Assembly (NCBI GenBank): GCA_002386405.1
Contig: DGIP01000302.1
Location: 1-7,195, forward strand
Source of the DNA: Stenotrophomonas maltophilia
GTDB lineage: Bacteria; Pseudomonadota; Gammaproteobacteria; Xanthomonadales; Xanthomonadaceae
Reading direction: 5' to 3'
Length of the DNA stretch: 7,195 nt
Shown: one piece after another, positions 1-6,591 of the stretch
Numbering within the stretch: position 1 is the first letter of the stretch
Layout of the letters: the number at the start of each line of letters is the position of its first letter
Made by a program: the position numbers and the translations under genes
Notes under the pieces: model-generated
The model's database searches: none
The model's input: only the letters and a program-made list of their open reading frames with translations
Told to the model about the DNA's origin: nothing

Positions 1-1
1 C

Positions 2-718
2 GACCTGCAGAACCTCCTGATCTCGCAGCCGGACACCGGTGAGCAGGCGCTGGAAATCGCCGACATGCTGGTCCGTTCGGGCTCGGTGGACATCGTGGTG
101 GTCGACTCGGTCGCCGCGCTGACCCCCAAGGCCGAAATCGAAGGCGAAATGGGCGACCAGCTGCCGGGCCTGCAGGCCCGCCTGATGAGCCAGGCGCTGC
201 GCAAGCTGACCGGCAACATCAAGCGGTCCAACACCCTGGTGGTGTTCATCAACCAGCTGCGCCACAAGATCGGCGTGATGATGCCCGGCCAGAGCCCGGA
301 AGTGACCACCGGCGGCAACGCCCTGAAGTTCTACGCCTCGGTCCGCCTGGATATCCGCCGCATCGGCGCGATCAAGAAGGGCGACGAGATCATCGGCAAC
401 CAGACCAAGATCAAGGTGGTCAAGAACAAGCTGGCGCCCCCGTTCAAGCAGGTCATTACCGAGATCCTGTACGGCGAAGGCATCAGCCGCGAAGGTGAAC
501 TGATCGACATGGGCGTGGAAGCCAAGCTGGTCGAGAAGGCCGGCGCCTGGTACAGCTACGGCGAAGAGCGCATCGGCCAGGGCAAGGACAACGCCCGCGG
601 TTACCTGCGCGACAACCCGCAGGTGGCCCAGCGCCTGGAAGCCGAGCTGCGTGAGAAGTTCCAGCCGGCCGAAGCCGCCCGTGAGGGCGGTGACGACGAC
701 AGCGACGACGCCGAGTAA
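2..718 (+). CDS. recA: RecA recombinase, 5'-truncated by the window edge
   Basis: RecA is the ATP-dependent strand-exchange protein that forms filaments on single-stranded DNA and triggers LexA self-cleavage. The reading frame is open from base 2; 238 residues are visible, starting at the equivalent of E. coli residue 110, so about 109 N-terminal residues, including the Walker A loop, lie outside. Visible residue 35 (Asp, in VVVDSVAAL) matches E. coli Asp144 of Walker B. Loop L1 ([10 protein letters not shown]) follows, then loop L2 from FINQLR to [10 protein letters not shown] with the MMPGQSPEV variant familiar to me from xanthomonads. The C-terminal domain ends in an acidic tail ([10 protein letters not shown]), which in the family restrains RecA activity. 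Visible residue 88, equivalent to E. coli Met197 in L2, is His (CAC at 263-265), which differs from the usual Met. The gene ends with TAA and is followed by a stem-loop and recX. Identity is essentially certain. Confidence 0.98.
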   Translation, partial: DLQNLLISQPDTGEQALEIADMLVRSGSVDIVVVDSVAALTPKAEIEGEMGDQLPGLQARLMSQALRKLTGNIKRSNTLVVFINQLRHKIGVMMPGQSPEVTTGGNALKFYASVRLDIRRIGAIKKGDEIIGNQTKIKVVKNKLAPPFKQVITEILYGEGISREGELIDMGVEAKLVEKAGAWYSYGEERIGQGKDNARGYLRDNPQVAQRLEAELREKFQPAEAAREGGDDDSDDAE

Positions 719-727
719 GTTTCCCGC

Positions 728-780
728 GGGGCAGGGCAGCGCCGTCAGTGACGCTCGCCCTGTCCCGGGGTTTACGTTTT
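728..780 (+). terminator. recA-recX intergenic stem-loop, probable partial terminator
   Basis: Bases 728-737 (GGGGCAGGGC) pair with 757-766 (GCCCTGTCCC) over ten positions with one G-U. An inner stem of AGCG (738-741) with CGCT (752-755) continues it across a one-base bulge. After the stem come four G and then a T-rich stretch (TTTACGTTTT, 771-780) ending 12 bases before the recX start. The T-run is interrupted and offset, so termination is probably incomplete. In E. coli a terminator between recA and recX lets only a small share of transcripts into recX; the position here is equivalent, and the same role is inferred. Confidence 0.65.
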
Positions 781-792
781 ACGAGATCCCGC

Positions 793-1284
793 ATGCACGA
801 CCCAGACGCCCCGGCACCCGGCCGCAAGCGCCGCGTCCGTGAACAGACCCCGGTCCAGCGGGCGCTTGGGCTGCTGGTACGCCGTGAGCATTCGCGCAAG
901 GAGCTGACCCGCAAGCTCACCGCCCGCGGCATCGAGAGCGAGGCGGCCACCGCCGCGGTGGATAAGCTCACCGAGGCGGGCTGGCAGGACGACACCCGGT
1001 TTGCCGAGAACCTGGTCCGGATCCGCGCCAACACGGGCTATGGCCCGATCCACATCCGCGCCGAACTGGGCACCCACGGGCTGGACAGCGAGCAGATTGC
1101 CGCCGCCATGGACACCTTTGAAGGCGACTGGACCGAGAATGCCCGGGACCTGGTCTGCCGCCGGTTTGGCGAGGCCGGCCCGCAGGAGCTGCCCCAGCGC
1201 CGCAAAGCCGCCGATCTGCTGGCCCGCCGTGGGTTCGATGGCGACAGCATCCGCCGGGCGACCCGATTCGATCCTGAAGATTAA
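793..1284 (+). CDS. recX: RecX, regulator (inhibitor) of RecA
   Basis: RecX binds RecA filaments and blocks their growth and ATPase, limiting recombination and the SOS response. The 163-residue product has a basic N-terminal stretch (about 9-20), then the RecX fold of repeated three-helix units: [20 protein letters not shown] (about 23-42), the [17 protein letters not shown] region (about 65-81), [13 protein letters not shown], and a last repeat with [16 protein letters not shown]. Length matches gammaproteobacterial RecX. The ATG at 793 is chosen because homology starts shortly after it. A GTG at 748 is in frame but lies within the stem-loop and would add 15 residues unlike the family. The ribosome binding site is weak (GAGA, 783-786). 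The gene sits 74 bases after recA in the same direction, the usual recA-recX arrangement, so it is probably expressed by readthrough from the SOS-controlled recA promoter. Confidence 0.95.
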   Translation: MHDPDAPAPGRKRRVREQTPVQRALGLLVRREHSRKELTRKLTARGIESEAATAAVDKLTEAGWQDDTRFAENLVRIRANTGYGPIHIRAELGTHGLDSEQIAAAMDTFEGDWTENARDLVCRRFGEAGPQELPQRRKAADLLARRGFDGDSIRRATRFDPED

Positions 1285-1288
1285 GCAG

Positions 1289-1307
1289 GGACACGCCCCG
1301 CGTGTCC
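1289..1307. other. Perfect 8-bp hairpin just after recX, in the alaS leader region
   Basis: GGACACGC (1289-1296) and GCGTGTCC (1300-1307) pair perfectly around a CCC loop, starting four bases after the recX stop. No T-run follows, so it is not a standard intrinsic terminator. It lies in the 132-base recX-alaS spacer. Further on, TGATACCCT (1322-1330) looks like an extended -10 for alaS, but I find no matching -35 box. The hairpin could stabilise the recX mRNA end, pause RNA polymerase, or act as a protein-binding dyad; nothing in the sequence decides between these. Confidence 0.4.
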
Positions 1308-1416
1308 GTAAGGCCCGGGCCTGATACCCTTTATGGTTTCGGCGGTCCTGCAATCGACACCCGGCCATTGGGGCTGCGTGCGAGGGACTGACCGGCCCGC
1401 AGACAGCCAGCCCCCC

Positions 1417-4065
1417 ATGACCGAATCCGCCAAGTTCACCACCTCCCAGATCCGCAGCGACTTCCTTGAGTTCTTCAAGGGCAAGGGCCACACCATCGTG
1501 CCGTCGGCACCGCTGGTTCCGGGCAACGATCCGACCCTGTTGTTCACCAACTCCGGCATGGTGCAGTTCAAGGACGTGTTCCTTGGCGCCGAGAAGCGCA
1601 GCTACGTGCGCGCGGCGGACGTGCAGCGCTGCCTGCGTGCCGGCGGCAAGCACAACGACCTGGACCAGGTCGGCTACACCGCGCGCCACCACACCTTCTT
1701 CGAAATGCTGGGCAACTGGTCGTTCGGTGATTACTTCAAGAAGGACGCCATCGCCTGGGCCTGGGAGCTGCTGACCCAGGTCTGGAAGCTGCCGGCCGAC
1801 CGCCTGCTGGTCACCGTCTACCAGACCGACGACGAGGCCTACGCGCTGTGGCGCGACATGGTCGGCATTCCCGAAGAACGCATCGTGCGCATCGGCGACA
1901 ACAAGGGTGCCCCGTTCGCCTCGGACAACTTCTGGCAGATGGCCGACACCGGTCCTTGCGGCCCGTGCACCGAAATCTTCTACGACCACGGCGCGCACAT
2001 CGCTGGTGGCCCGCCGGGCTCGCCGGACGAAGACGGCGACCGTTACATCGAAATCTGGAACCTGGTGTTCATGCAGTTCGACCGCCAGCCCGATGGCACC
2101 CTGGTGCCGCTGCCGGCCCCGTGCGTGGACACCGGCATGGGCCTGGAGCGCCTGGCGGCGATCCTGCAGCACGTGCACACCAACTATGAAATCGACCTGT
2201 TCCAGGCGCTGATCCGCAAGGCCAGCGAACTGACCGGCATGGCCGACCTGGAGAACAAGTCGCTGCGCGTGATCGCCGATCACATCCGCGCCTGTTCGTT
2301 CCTGGTGGTCGATGGCGTGCTGCCGTCCAACGAAGGCCGAGGCTACGTGCTGCGCCGGATCATCCGCCGCGCATTGCGCCACGGCTGGATGCTGGGCGTG
2401 CGCCAGCCGTTCTTCAGCAAGCTGGTGCCGACCCTGGTCGAGCAGATGGGCGAGGCCTACCCGGACCTGCCGGCGCAGGCCGACACCGTGGCGCGCGCAC
2501 TGCAGGCCGAGGAAGAGCGCTTCGCGCAGACGCTCGACTCGGGCATGAAGATCTTCGACGACGTCGCCGCGCAGGTGACCAACGGTGTGATCCCCGGCGT
2601 GGATGCGTTCCGCCTGTACGACACCTATGGCTTCCCGCTGGATCTCACCCAGGACATCGCGCGCGAGCGCGACCTGGTCGTGGACATCGACGGTTTCGAT
2701 GCCGCGATGAAGGAGCAGCGCGACAGCGGCCGCAGGGCAGGCAAGGGTGGCGCCGCCGTGGTGCTGTCGGCCGAGCTGGTGGCTACCCTCAAGCCGACCG
2801 TGTTCCTGGGCTATGACCGCCTGCAGGCCGACGGCCTGACCGTGGTGGCCCTGCTCAAGGATGGCCGCCCGGTGGACAGCGTGCAGGCCGGCGACGAGGT
2901 GATCGTGCTGACCGACCAGACCCCGTTCTACGCCGAATCCGGCGGCCAGGTCGGCGATACCGGCACGCTGTCCGGCAACGGAGTGCAGCTGCAGGTGAGC
3001 GATACCCAGAAGTTCGCTGGCCAGTACCACGGTCACGTGGGCCAGGTCGCCAACGGCAGCCTGAAAGTGGGCGATGTGCTCAGCGGCCAGGTCGATGGCC
3101 AGCGCCGCGGCGCCACCATCCTCAACCACTCCGCCACCCACCTGCTGCACGCCGCGCTGCGTGAAGTGCTGGGCACGCACGTGCACCAGAAGGGTTCGCT
3201 GGTCGCGCCCGACCGCCTGCGTTTCGACTTCTCGCACTTCGAGCCGATCAGTGCGCAGGACCTGGCGCTGATCGAGCGCAAGGTCAACGAACAGGTGCGC
3301 ATCAACAACGCCGTCGAAGTACGCAACATGGCCATGCAGGAAGCGCTCGACTTCGGCGCGATGGCGCTGTTCGGCGAGAAGTACGGCGAGAACGTGCGCG
3401 TGCTGAAGATGGGCGATTACTCCACCGAACTGTGTGGTGGCACGCACGTGTCGCGCACGGGTGACATCGGCCTGTTCAAGATCACCTCCGAAGGCGGCAT
3501 CCAGTCCGGTGTGCGTCGCATCGAAGCGGTGACCGGGCAGGGCGCGCTCGACTATGTAGCCCACGAAGAAGCGCAGCTGGCCGAAGCCGGCGCGCTGCTG
3601 GGCGGCAATGCCGGCGAGGTGGTCGACAAGATCCGCCAGCTCACCGAGCGCCAGAAGAAGCTGGAACGCGAACTGGACGCGCTGAAGGCCAAGCAGGCCG
3701 CCGGCGCGACCGCCGACCTCGGTGCTGGCGCAGTTGAGGTCAATGGCGTCAAGATCCTGGCCGCGCGTCTGGAAGGTTTCGATGCCAAGGCACTGCGTGA
3801 AGCGATCGACCGCCTCAAGCAGCAGCTGGGCGATGCGGTGATCGTGCTGGCCGGTACCCAGGACGGCAAGGCAGCACTGGTGGCCGGCGTGAACGGCAGC
3901 GCAACGGGCAAGGTAAAGGCCGGGGAACTGTTGTCCCACATCGCCGGTCAGATCGGGGGCAAGGGCGGCGGCCGCCCGGACCTCGCCCAGGGTGGTGGTG
4001 AGGACGGGCCCGCCCTTGCTTCCGCACTGGCCGCCGTCGTCGACTGGGTCACCCCTCGTATCTGA
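1417..4065 (+). CDS. alaS: Alanyl-tRNA synthetase
   Basis: Cytoplasmic class II synthetase that charges tRNA-Ala with alanine. The 882-residue product is close to E. coli AlaS (876). The catalytic core spans about 1-250: [15 protein letters not shown] near 44-58, the motif 2 region with [12 protein letters not shown] and [13 protein letters not shown], and motif 3 ([12 protein letters not shown], about 237-248). The tRNA-recognition segment includes [16 protein letters not shown] (about 308-323). The editing domain carries the full zinc set: His571 and His575 in NHSATH, Cys673 and His677 in CGGTH. The C-terminal domain holds a heptad-like stretch (about 735-765) and ends with the Gly-rich [15 protein letters not shown]. 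The start is set by homology. The ATG follows six C residues and has no clear Shine-Dalgarno sequence; an in-frame ATG at 1333 would add 28 residues not typical of AlaS. The gene lies between recX and csrA, as in many gammaproteobacteria. Confidence 0.98.
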   Translation: MTESAKFTTSQIRSDFLEFFKGKGHTIVPSAPLVPGNDPTLLFTNSGMVQFKDVFLGAEKRSYVRAADVQRCLRAGGKHNDLDQVGYTARHHTFFEMLGNWSFGDYFKKDAIAWAWELLTQVWKLPADRLLVTVYQTDDEAYALWRDMVGIPEERIVRIGDNKGAPFASDNFWQMADTGPCGPCTEIFYDHGAHIAGGPPGSPDEDGDRYIEIWNLVFMQFDRQPDGTLVPLPAPCVDTGMGLERLAAILQHVHTNYEIDLFQALIRKASELTGMADLENKSLRVIADHIRACSFLVVDGVLPSNEGRGYVLRRIIRRALRHGWMLGVRQPFFSKLVPTLVEQMGEAYPDLPAQADTVARALQAEEERFAQTLDSGMKIFDDVAAQVTNGVIPGVDAFRLYDTYGFPLDLTQDIARERDLVVDIDGFDAAMKEQRDSGRRAGKGGAAVVLSAELVATLKPTVFLGYDRLQADGLTVVALLKDGRPVDSVQAGDEVIVLTDQTPFYAESGGQVGDTGTLSGNGVQLQVSDTQKFAGQYHGHVGQVANGSLKVGDVLSGQVDGQRRGATILNHSATHLLHAALREVLGTHVHQKGSLVAPDRLRFDFSHFEPISAQDLALIERKVNEQVRINNAVEVRNMAMQEALDFGAMALFGEKYGENVRVLKMGDYSTELCGGTHVSRTGDIGLFKITSEGGIQSGVRRIEAVTGQGALDYVAHEEAQLAEAGALLGGNAGEVVDKIRQLTERQKKLERELDALKAKQAAGATADLGAGAVEVNGVKILAARLEGFDAKALREAIDRLKQQLGDAVIVLAGTQDGKAALVAGVNGSATGKVKAGELLSHIAGQIGGKGGGRPDLAQGGGEDGPALASALAAVVDWVTPRI

Positions 4066-4086
4066 ACGCCTGAATCCTCCTGCTCC

Positions 4087-4116
4087 TTGATGGGGCGGGA
4101 GAGCTGACGGTACTAT
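4087..4116 (+). promoter_or_regulatory. Candidate sigma-70 promoter for csrA
   Basis: TTGATG (4087-4092) and TACTAT (4111-4116) are separated by 18 bases, each matching the consensus at four of six positions. Transcription would start near 4123 and give a leader of about 84 bases before the csrA ATG. The alaS stop is at 4065, so the promoter lies wholly in the alaS-csrA spacer. Readthrough from alaS is also possible because I see no terminator between the genes. Confidence 0.45.
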
Positions 4117-4165
4117 GGCTAATCTTTTCCCTTTGTCGTGTGGCGTTCCTTGGCTGGGCGCCGAG

Positions 4166-4186
4166 CCGGTCGGGAAAATCCACCGG
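4166..4186 (+). promoter_or_regulatory. csrA leader hairpin with a GGA motif in its loop (possible autoregulatory site)
   Basis: CCGGT (4166-4170) pairs with ACCGG (4182-4186), leaving an 11-base loop CGGGAAAATCC with GGA at 4173-4175. A second GGA (4193-4195) is part of the csrA ribosome binding site, 20 bases downstream. CsrA dimers bind GGA motifs, preferably in hairpin loops, and in several bacteria block translation by bridging an upstream site and the Shine-Dalgarno. The spacing would suit such bridging. This is inference from motif layout only. Confidence 0.4.
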
Positions 4187-4206
4187 TTCCCTGGAGACTT
4201 GCAAAA

Positions 4207-4410
4207 ATGTTGATCCTGACTCGCCGTGTCGGCGAAACCCTGATGATCGGTGACTCGGTCAGCGTGACCGTGCTCGGCGTCAAGGGCAACCAGGTGCGTA
4301 TCGGTATCACCGCCCCGAAGGACGTGGCCGTGCACCGCGAAGAGATTTACCAGCGTATCCAGCGAGGCGATGAGCCGAATGCATCGGGAAGTGAAAATTC
4401 TTCCGATTAA
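4207..4410 (+). CDS. csrA: CsrA/RsmA post-transcriptional regulator
   Basis: Small homodimeric RNA-binding protein that binds GGA motifs in mRNA leaders and alters their translation or stability; in xanthomonads the homologue (RsmA) affects virulence factors, motility and biofilm. The 67-residue product starts [16 protein letters not shown] as in E. coli. It keeps the RNA-contact residues Leu4 and Arg6, the GVKGNQ loop (24-29) and Arg44 in [10 protein letters not shown]. The family core ends near residue 54 and the remainder ([13 protein letters not shown]) is a polar, probably disordered tail, slightly longer than in E. coli (61 residues). The ATG at 4207 is supported by GGAGA at 4193-4197, nine bases upstream, and by full alignment from residue 1; an in-frame ATG at 4138 would add 23 unrelated residues. 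Neighbours are alaS upstream and tRNA-Ser downstream. No terminator separates it from the tRNA. Confidence 0.98.
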   Translation: MLILTRRVGETLMIGDSVSVTVLGVKGNQVRIGITAPKDVAVHREEIYQRIQRGDEPNASGSENSSD

Positions 4411-4413
4411 GGC

Positions 4414-4443
4414 TTTACCTCGGGGTGTGAAAAACGTTATTCT
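4414..4443 (+). promoter_or_regulatory. Candidate stable-RNA promoter for tRNA-Ser
   Basis: TTTACC (4414-4419), an 18-base spacer and TATTCT (4438-4443) form a sigma-70-like promoter that begins four bases after the csrA stop. The bases after the -10 box are very GC-rich (CGCGCCCCC, about 4445-4453). A GC-rich discriminator is the hallmark of rRNA and tRNA promoters shut down by ppGpp and DksA in the stringent response. The predicted start near 4450 leaves a 5' leader of about 42 bases to be removed by RNase P. Confidence 0.55.
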
Positions 4444-4491
4444 TCGCGCCCCCGCTGAGAAGAAACACCGCAGCGACGGAACCAGAATACT

Positions 4492-4584
4492 GGAGCGGTG
4501 CCCGAGTGGCTGAAGGGGCTCCCCTGCTAAGGGAGTATACGGCCAAAAACTGTATCGAGGGTTCGAATCCCTCCCGCTCCGCCA
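4492..4584 (+). tRNA. tRNA-Ser(GCU), CCA encoded
   Basis: Complete class II tRNA cloverleaf. The acceptor stem GGAGCGG (4492-4498) pairs perfectly with CCGCTCC (4574-4580), followed by the discriminator G and an encoded CCA (4582-4584). The D stem is CCC (4501-4503) with GGG (4515-4517), and GG is present in the loop. The anticodon stem CTCCC (4519-4523) pairs with GGGAG (4531-4535) around loop CTGCTAA, so the anticodon is GCT (4526-4528), reading AGC and AGU serine codons. The long variable arm has ATACGG pairing with CTGTAT, as expected for serine tRNAs. The T arm is GAGGG-TTCGAAT-CCCTC. It follows csrA, equivalent to serV in E. coli; no arginine tRNA genes follow here, unlike the E. coli serV-argVYZQ cluster. 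Confidence 0.98.
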
Positions 4585-4591
4585 GTAATAG

Positions 4592-4630
4592 AAAAGGCCT
4601 TCGTACGCGAGTACGAAGGCCTTTTTCTTT
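4592..4630 (+). terminator. Strong intrinsic terminator after tRNA-Ser
   Basis: A perfect 15-bp stem, 4592-4606 with 4611-4625, is closed by a GCGA tetraloop (4607-4610). The GC-containing part is GGCCTTCGTAC; the A-run at the base pairs with the T-run TTTTT (4622-4626), followed by CTTT. It starts eight bases after the tRNA CCA. It would end tRNA-Ser transcripts and any readthrough from csrA, and it separates this block from the reductase gene. The flanking A- and T-runs make it potentially bidirectional. Confidence 0.95.
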
Positions 4631-4710
4631 GTGCGCTGTTGCCGCTGCGTTGACGCGATGCCCGCACGCCGTGCACCGGCAACCTGCGAGGGTGGACGTT
4701 CCCCCGTACC

Positions 4711-4715
4711 AGGAG
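4711..4715 (+). promoter_or_regulatory. Ribosome binding site that fixes the GTG start of the reductase
   Basis: AGGAG at 4711-4715 lies five bases before GTG 4721. It is the only good Shine-Dalgarno sequence near any in-frame start. TTGACG (4650-4655) upstream resembles a -35 box, but no acceptable -10 box is seen at the right distance. Confidence 0.8.
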
Positions 4716-4720
4716 TCGTC

Positions 4721-5758
4721 GTGAACGCACCTCGCCCTTCCCGTTCCACTGCCGACGCCAACACGCGCCAGCGCTACCGCCCGCAGACGCGACTGGGCCT
4801 GGGCGGCGTGGCCATCGGCAACGGCTTTGCCCCCGCCAGTGACGAACAGAGCGAAGAGACGCTGGCGGCCGCCTACGCCGCTGGCGTGCGCTACTTCGAT
4901 ACATCGCCCTGGTACGGGCTTGGGCTGAGCGAACGTCGCTACGGCCACCACCTGCACAAGCACCCGGCGCGCGAGTACACGTTGTCCTCGAAGGTGGGGC
5001 GCCTGCTCACCGCCACCGCCGGCGAACTGCAGGACACGATGTGGAAGGATCCATCGCCGTTCCACTACCGCTACGACTATTCGGCCGACGGCGTGCGCCG
5101 TTCGGTGGAAGACAGTCTCAACCGGATGGGCGTGGCCCAGCTGGACGTGGTGTTCATCCATGACCTCTCGCCCGACAACGAGAAGGACCTCGGCATGCCG
5201 TGGGAACAGCGCTTCGCTGAAGCCGCCACGGGCGCGATGCCGGCGCTGACGAAGATGCGGGAGGAAGGCCTGATCAAGGCCTGGGGCTTTGGCGTGAATC
5301 GCCCGGAGCCGGCGCTGCGCGCGATCGAAGAGGCCGATCCGGACATCTTCCTGCTCGCCTGCCAGTACTCGCTGCTGGACCATGAGGAGGCGTTGCACGA
5401 CACCTTCCCGGCCATCGCGCGGCATGGTGCGTCGGTGGTGGTCGGCGCACCGCTGCTGGCCGGCTACCTGGCCGGCCGCGACCGCTATCTCTACGACGGC
5501 ACGGTGCCGCAATGGGCGCCGAAGAAACGCGCGGCGGTGCAGGCGATCTGCGACCGCCACGGGGTAGACCTGCGCACGGTGGCGCTGCAGTTCGCGGATG
5601 CGCCGGAGGTCGTGTCCGCCGTGATTCCGGGTGCACGCACCCCCGAACAGGTGCAGGCCAACGTGGCGTCCATGTCGGTGGCGATTCCGCCCGTGCTCTG
5701 GGCGGAGTTGAAGCAGGCGAAGCTGATTGCCGACGACGCTCCGGTGCCCGCGGCCTGA
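4721..5758 (+). CDS. Aldo/keto reductase (COG0667 type, similar to D-threo-aldose 1-dehydrogenase / pyridoxal 4-dehydrogenase)
   Basis: Predicted cytoplasmic NAD(P)-dependent oxidoreductase with a TIM-barrel fold, 345 residues from GTG. The catalytic tetrad is complete: Asp60 and Tyr65 in RYFDTSPWYGLGLSERRYG, Lys91 in LSSKVGR, and His147 in DVVFIHD. The C-terminal cofactor region shows VVVGAPLLAGYLAG and VIPGARTPEQVQAN, as in the family. The FDTSPWYG-GLSERR signature and SADGVRRSVEDSLNRMG resemble the group containing D-threo-aldose (L-fucose) dehydrogenases and pyridoxal 4-dehydrogenase; the substrate cannot be decided from sequence alone. The first 22 residues are polar, with no signal peptide or membrane segment, and precede the barrel's first strand (TRLGLGG). 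The gene is bounded by terminators on both sides and is therefore probably monocistronic. No sugar transporter or catabolic partner is adjacent to hint at the substrate. Confidence 0.9.
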   Translation: MNAPRPSRSTADANTRQRYRPQTRLGLGGVAIGNGFAPASDEQSEETLAAAYAAGVRYFDTSPWYGLGLSERRYGHHLHKHPAREYTLSSKVGRLLTATAGELQDTMWKDPSPFHYRYDYSADGVRRSVEDSLNRMGVAQLDVVFIHDLSPDNEKDLGMPWEQRFAEAATGAMPALTKMREEGLIKAWGFGVNRPEPALRAIEEADPDIFLLACQYSLLDHEEALHDTFPAIARHGASVVVGAPLLAGYLAGRDRYLYDGTVPQWAPKKRAAVQAICDRHGVDLRTVALQFADAPEVVSAVIPGARTPEQVQANVASMSVAIPPVLWAELKQAKLIADDAPVPAA

Positions 5759-5771
5759 GCCCGGACACGAC

Positions 5772-5802
5772 AACGCCCCGATCAGCTCGGGGCGTTCTCT
5801 TC
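5772..5802. terminator. Shared terminator between convergent reductase and pirin genes
   Basis: AACGCCCCGA (5772-5781) pairs perfectly with TCGGGGCGTT (5787-5796) around loop TCAGC. On the plus strand it is followed by CTCTTC, a moderate T-rich tail, so it best serves the reductase, whose stop is at 5758. The pirin gene ends at 5814 on the other strand; there the tail is GTCGTG, which is poor in T, so pirin termination would be weaker. Confidence 0.8.
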
Positions 5803-5813
5803 AACGGCGACGG

Positions 5814-6515
5814 TTACAGCGGCAGGTCGAACACCAGCACTTCGGCATCGCTCGCGTTCTCCAGCGTCACCTGGGCCTCGTCGGTGATCTGCAGTGCATC
5901 GCCGGTGTCCAGGGTGATGCCGTTGACCTGCAGCTGGCCACGGGCCACCTGCACGTACGCACCGCGGCGCGGGGCCAGGGCCAGGTGGGCGCGCTCGTCG
6001 CCGTCCAGGATCGTGGCGTAGATGTTAGTGTCCTGGTGGATCAGCAGCGAACCGTCACGGCCGTCCTTCGAGGCGATCAGGCGCAGCTGGCCGCGCTTGG
6101 CCTCCGGGGCGAAGTGCGTCTCCTGGTAGCTCGGGGTGATGTTCTCGGCATCCGGGAACAGCCAGATCTGCAGGAAGTGCACGGTCTCGTCGGCCGAATG
6201 GTTGAACTCGCTGTGGCTGACCCCGCTGCCGGCGCTCATGCGCTGCACGTCGCCGTAGCGCAGCACCGAACCGGTGCCCATCGAGTCCTTGTGCTCCAGC
6301 GCGCCGCCGAGCACATAGGAGACGATCTCCATGTTGCTGTGGCTGTGGGTGCCGAAGCCCTGGCCGCCGATCACCTTGTCTTCGTTGATGACGCGCAGCG
6401 GGCCGAAGCTGGTGTAACGCGGGTCGTAGTAGCTGGCGAAGGAGAAGGTGTGCTGGGAGTTCAGCCAGCCATGGTTGGCCTGGCCACGGGTAGCGCTCTT
6501 GCGGATCTGCAGCAT
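5814..6515 (-). CDS. Pirin-family bicupin, quercetin 2,3-dioxygenase-like (YhhW type)
   Basis: Metal-binding cytosolic cupin of 233 residues, very close in length and sequence to E. coli YhhW (231), which shows quercetinase activity in vitro. The N-terminal cupin holds GQGFGTHSHSNMEIVSYVL (52-70) and MSAGSGVSHSEFN (93-105). His57, His59, His101 and Glu103, the YhhW metal ligands, are all present, so an active metal site is likely. The C-terminal cupin lacks an equivalent set and ends EVLVFDLPL, as in the family. The ATG (6515-6513) follows AAGGAGA (6527-6521) at five bases; the frame stays open much further upstream, but that part is antisense to the LysR gene. It is divergent from the LysR gene and convergent with the reductase. 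The natural substrate is unknown; a role in detoxifying aromatic or redox-active compounds is inferred from the family and the regulator. Confidence 0.93.
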   Translation of the reverse strand: MLQIRKSATRGQANHGWLNSQHTFSFASYYDPRYTSFGPLRVINEDKVIGGQGFGTHSHSNMEIVSYVLGGALEHKDSMGTGSVLRYGDVQRMSAGSGVSHSEFNHSADETVHFLQIWLFPDAENITPSYQETHFAPEAKRGQLRLIASKDGRDGSLLIHQDTNIYATILDGDERAHLALAPRRGAYVQVARGQLQVNGITLDTGDALQITDEAQVTLENASDAEVLVFDLPL

Positions 6516-6520
6516 GATGT

Positions 6521-6527
6521 TCTCCTT
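6521..6527 (-). promoter_or_regulatory. Strong ribosome binding site of the pirin gene
   Basis: Read on the minus strand, AAGGAGA ends five bases before the ATG at 6515. It is a near-consensus Shine-Dalgarno sequence, which decides the start and suggests efficient translation when the gene is transcribed. Confidence 0.85.
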
Positions 6528-6591
6528 GGGGTGTTCGATGGTTTCGATGGCGGTCCGGGGCGGTATGTGCTGCCCCTTTCCTGTTGGCGCC

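Noticed and set aside
748..792. Upstream GTG start for RecX
   Set aside because: It sits inside the recA-recX stem-loop and adds residues outside the family alignment.
1333..1416. Upstream ATG that would lengthen AlaS by 28 residues
   Set aside because: The added residues do not resemble AlaS N-termini, there is no ribosome site, and the start at 1417 gives the usual family N-terminus.
4138..4206. Upstream ATG start for CsrA adding 23 residues
   Set aside because: CsrA universally begins MLILTR-like, and a good ribosome site precedes the ATG at 4207.
4492..4720. tRNA-Ser as an integration site for a mobile element
   Set aside because: No copy of the tRNA 3' end, no integrase and no mobility gene is found in the following bases; the tRNA is followed directly by its terminator and a native-looking gene.
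772..4764. A 1330-codon open frame on the minus strand, antisense to recX, alaS, csrA and the tRNA
   Set aside because: It mirrors strongly conserved genes. In GC-rich genomes with G/C at third codon positions the antisense frame often lacks stops. It passes through a tRNA gene and a terminator and has a His/Ala/Gly/Val/Leu-rich make-up with no recognisable domain.
4415..5773. Minus-strand frames containing EREGFEPS, GGIRTLDT and RDSNPRY
   Set aside because: These peptides come from reading antisense through the serine tRNA gene and are well-known false proteins in databases.
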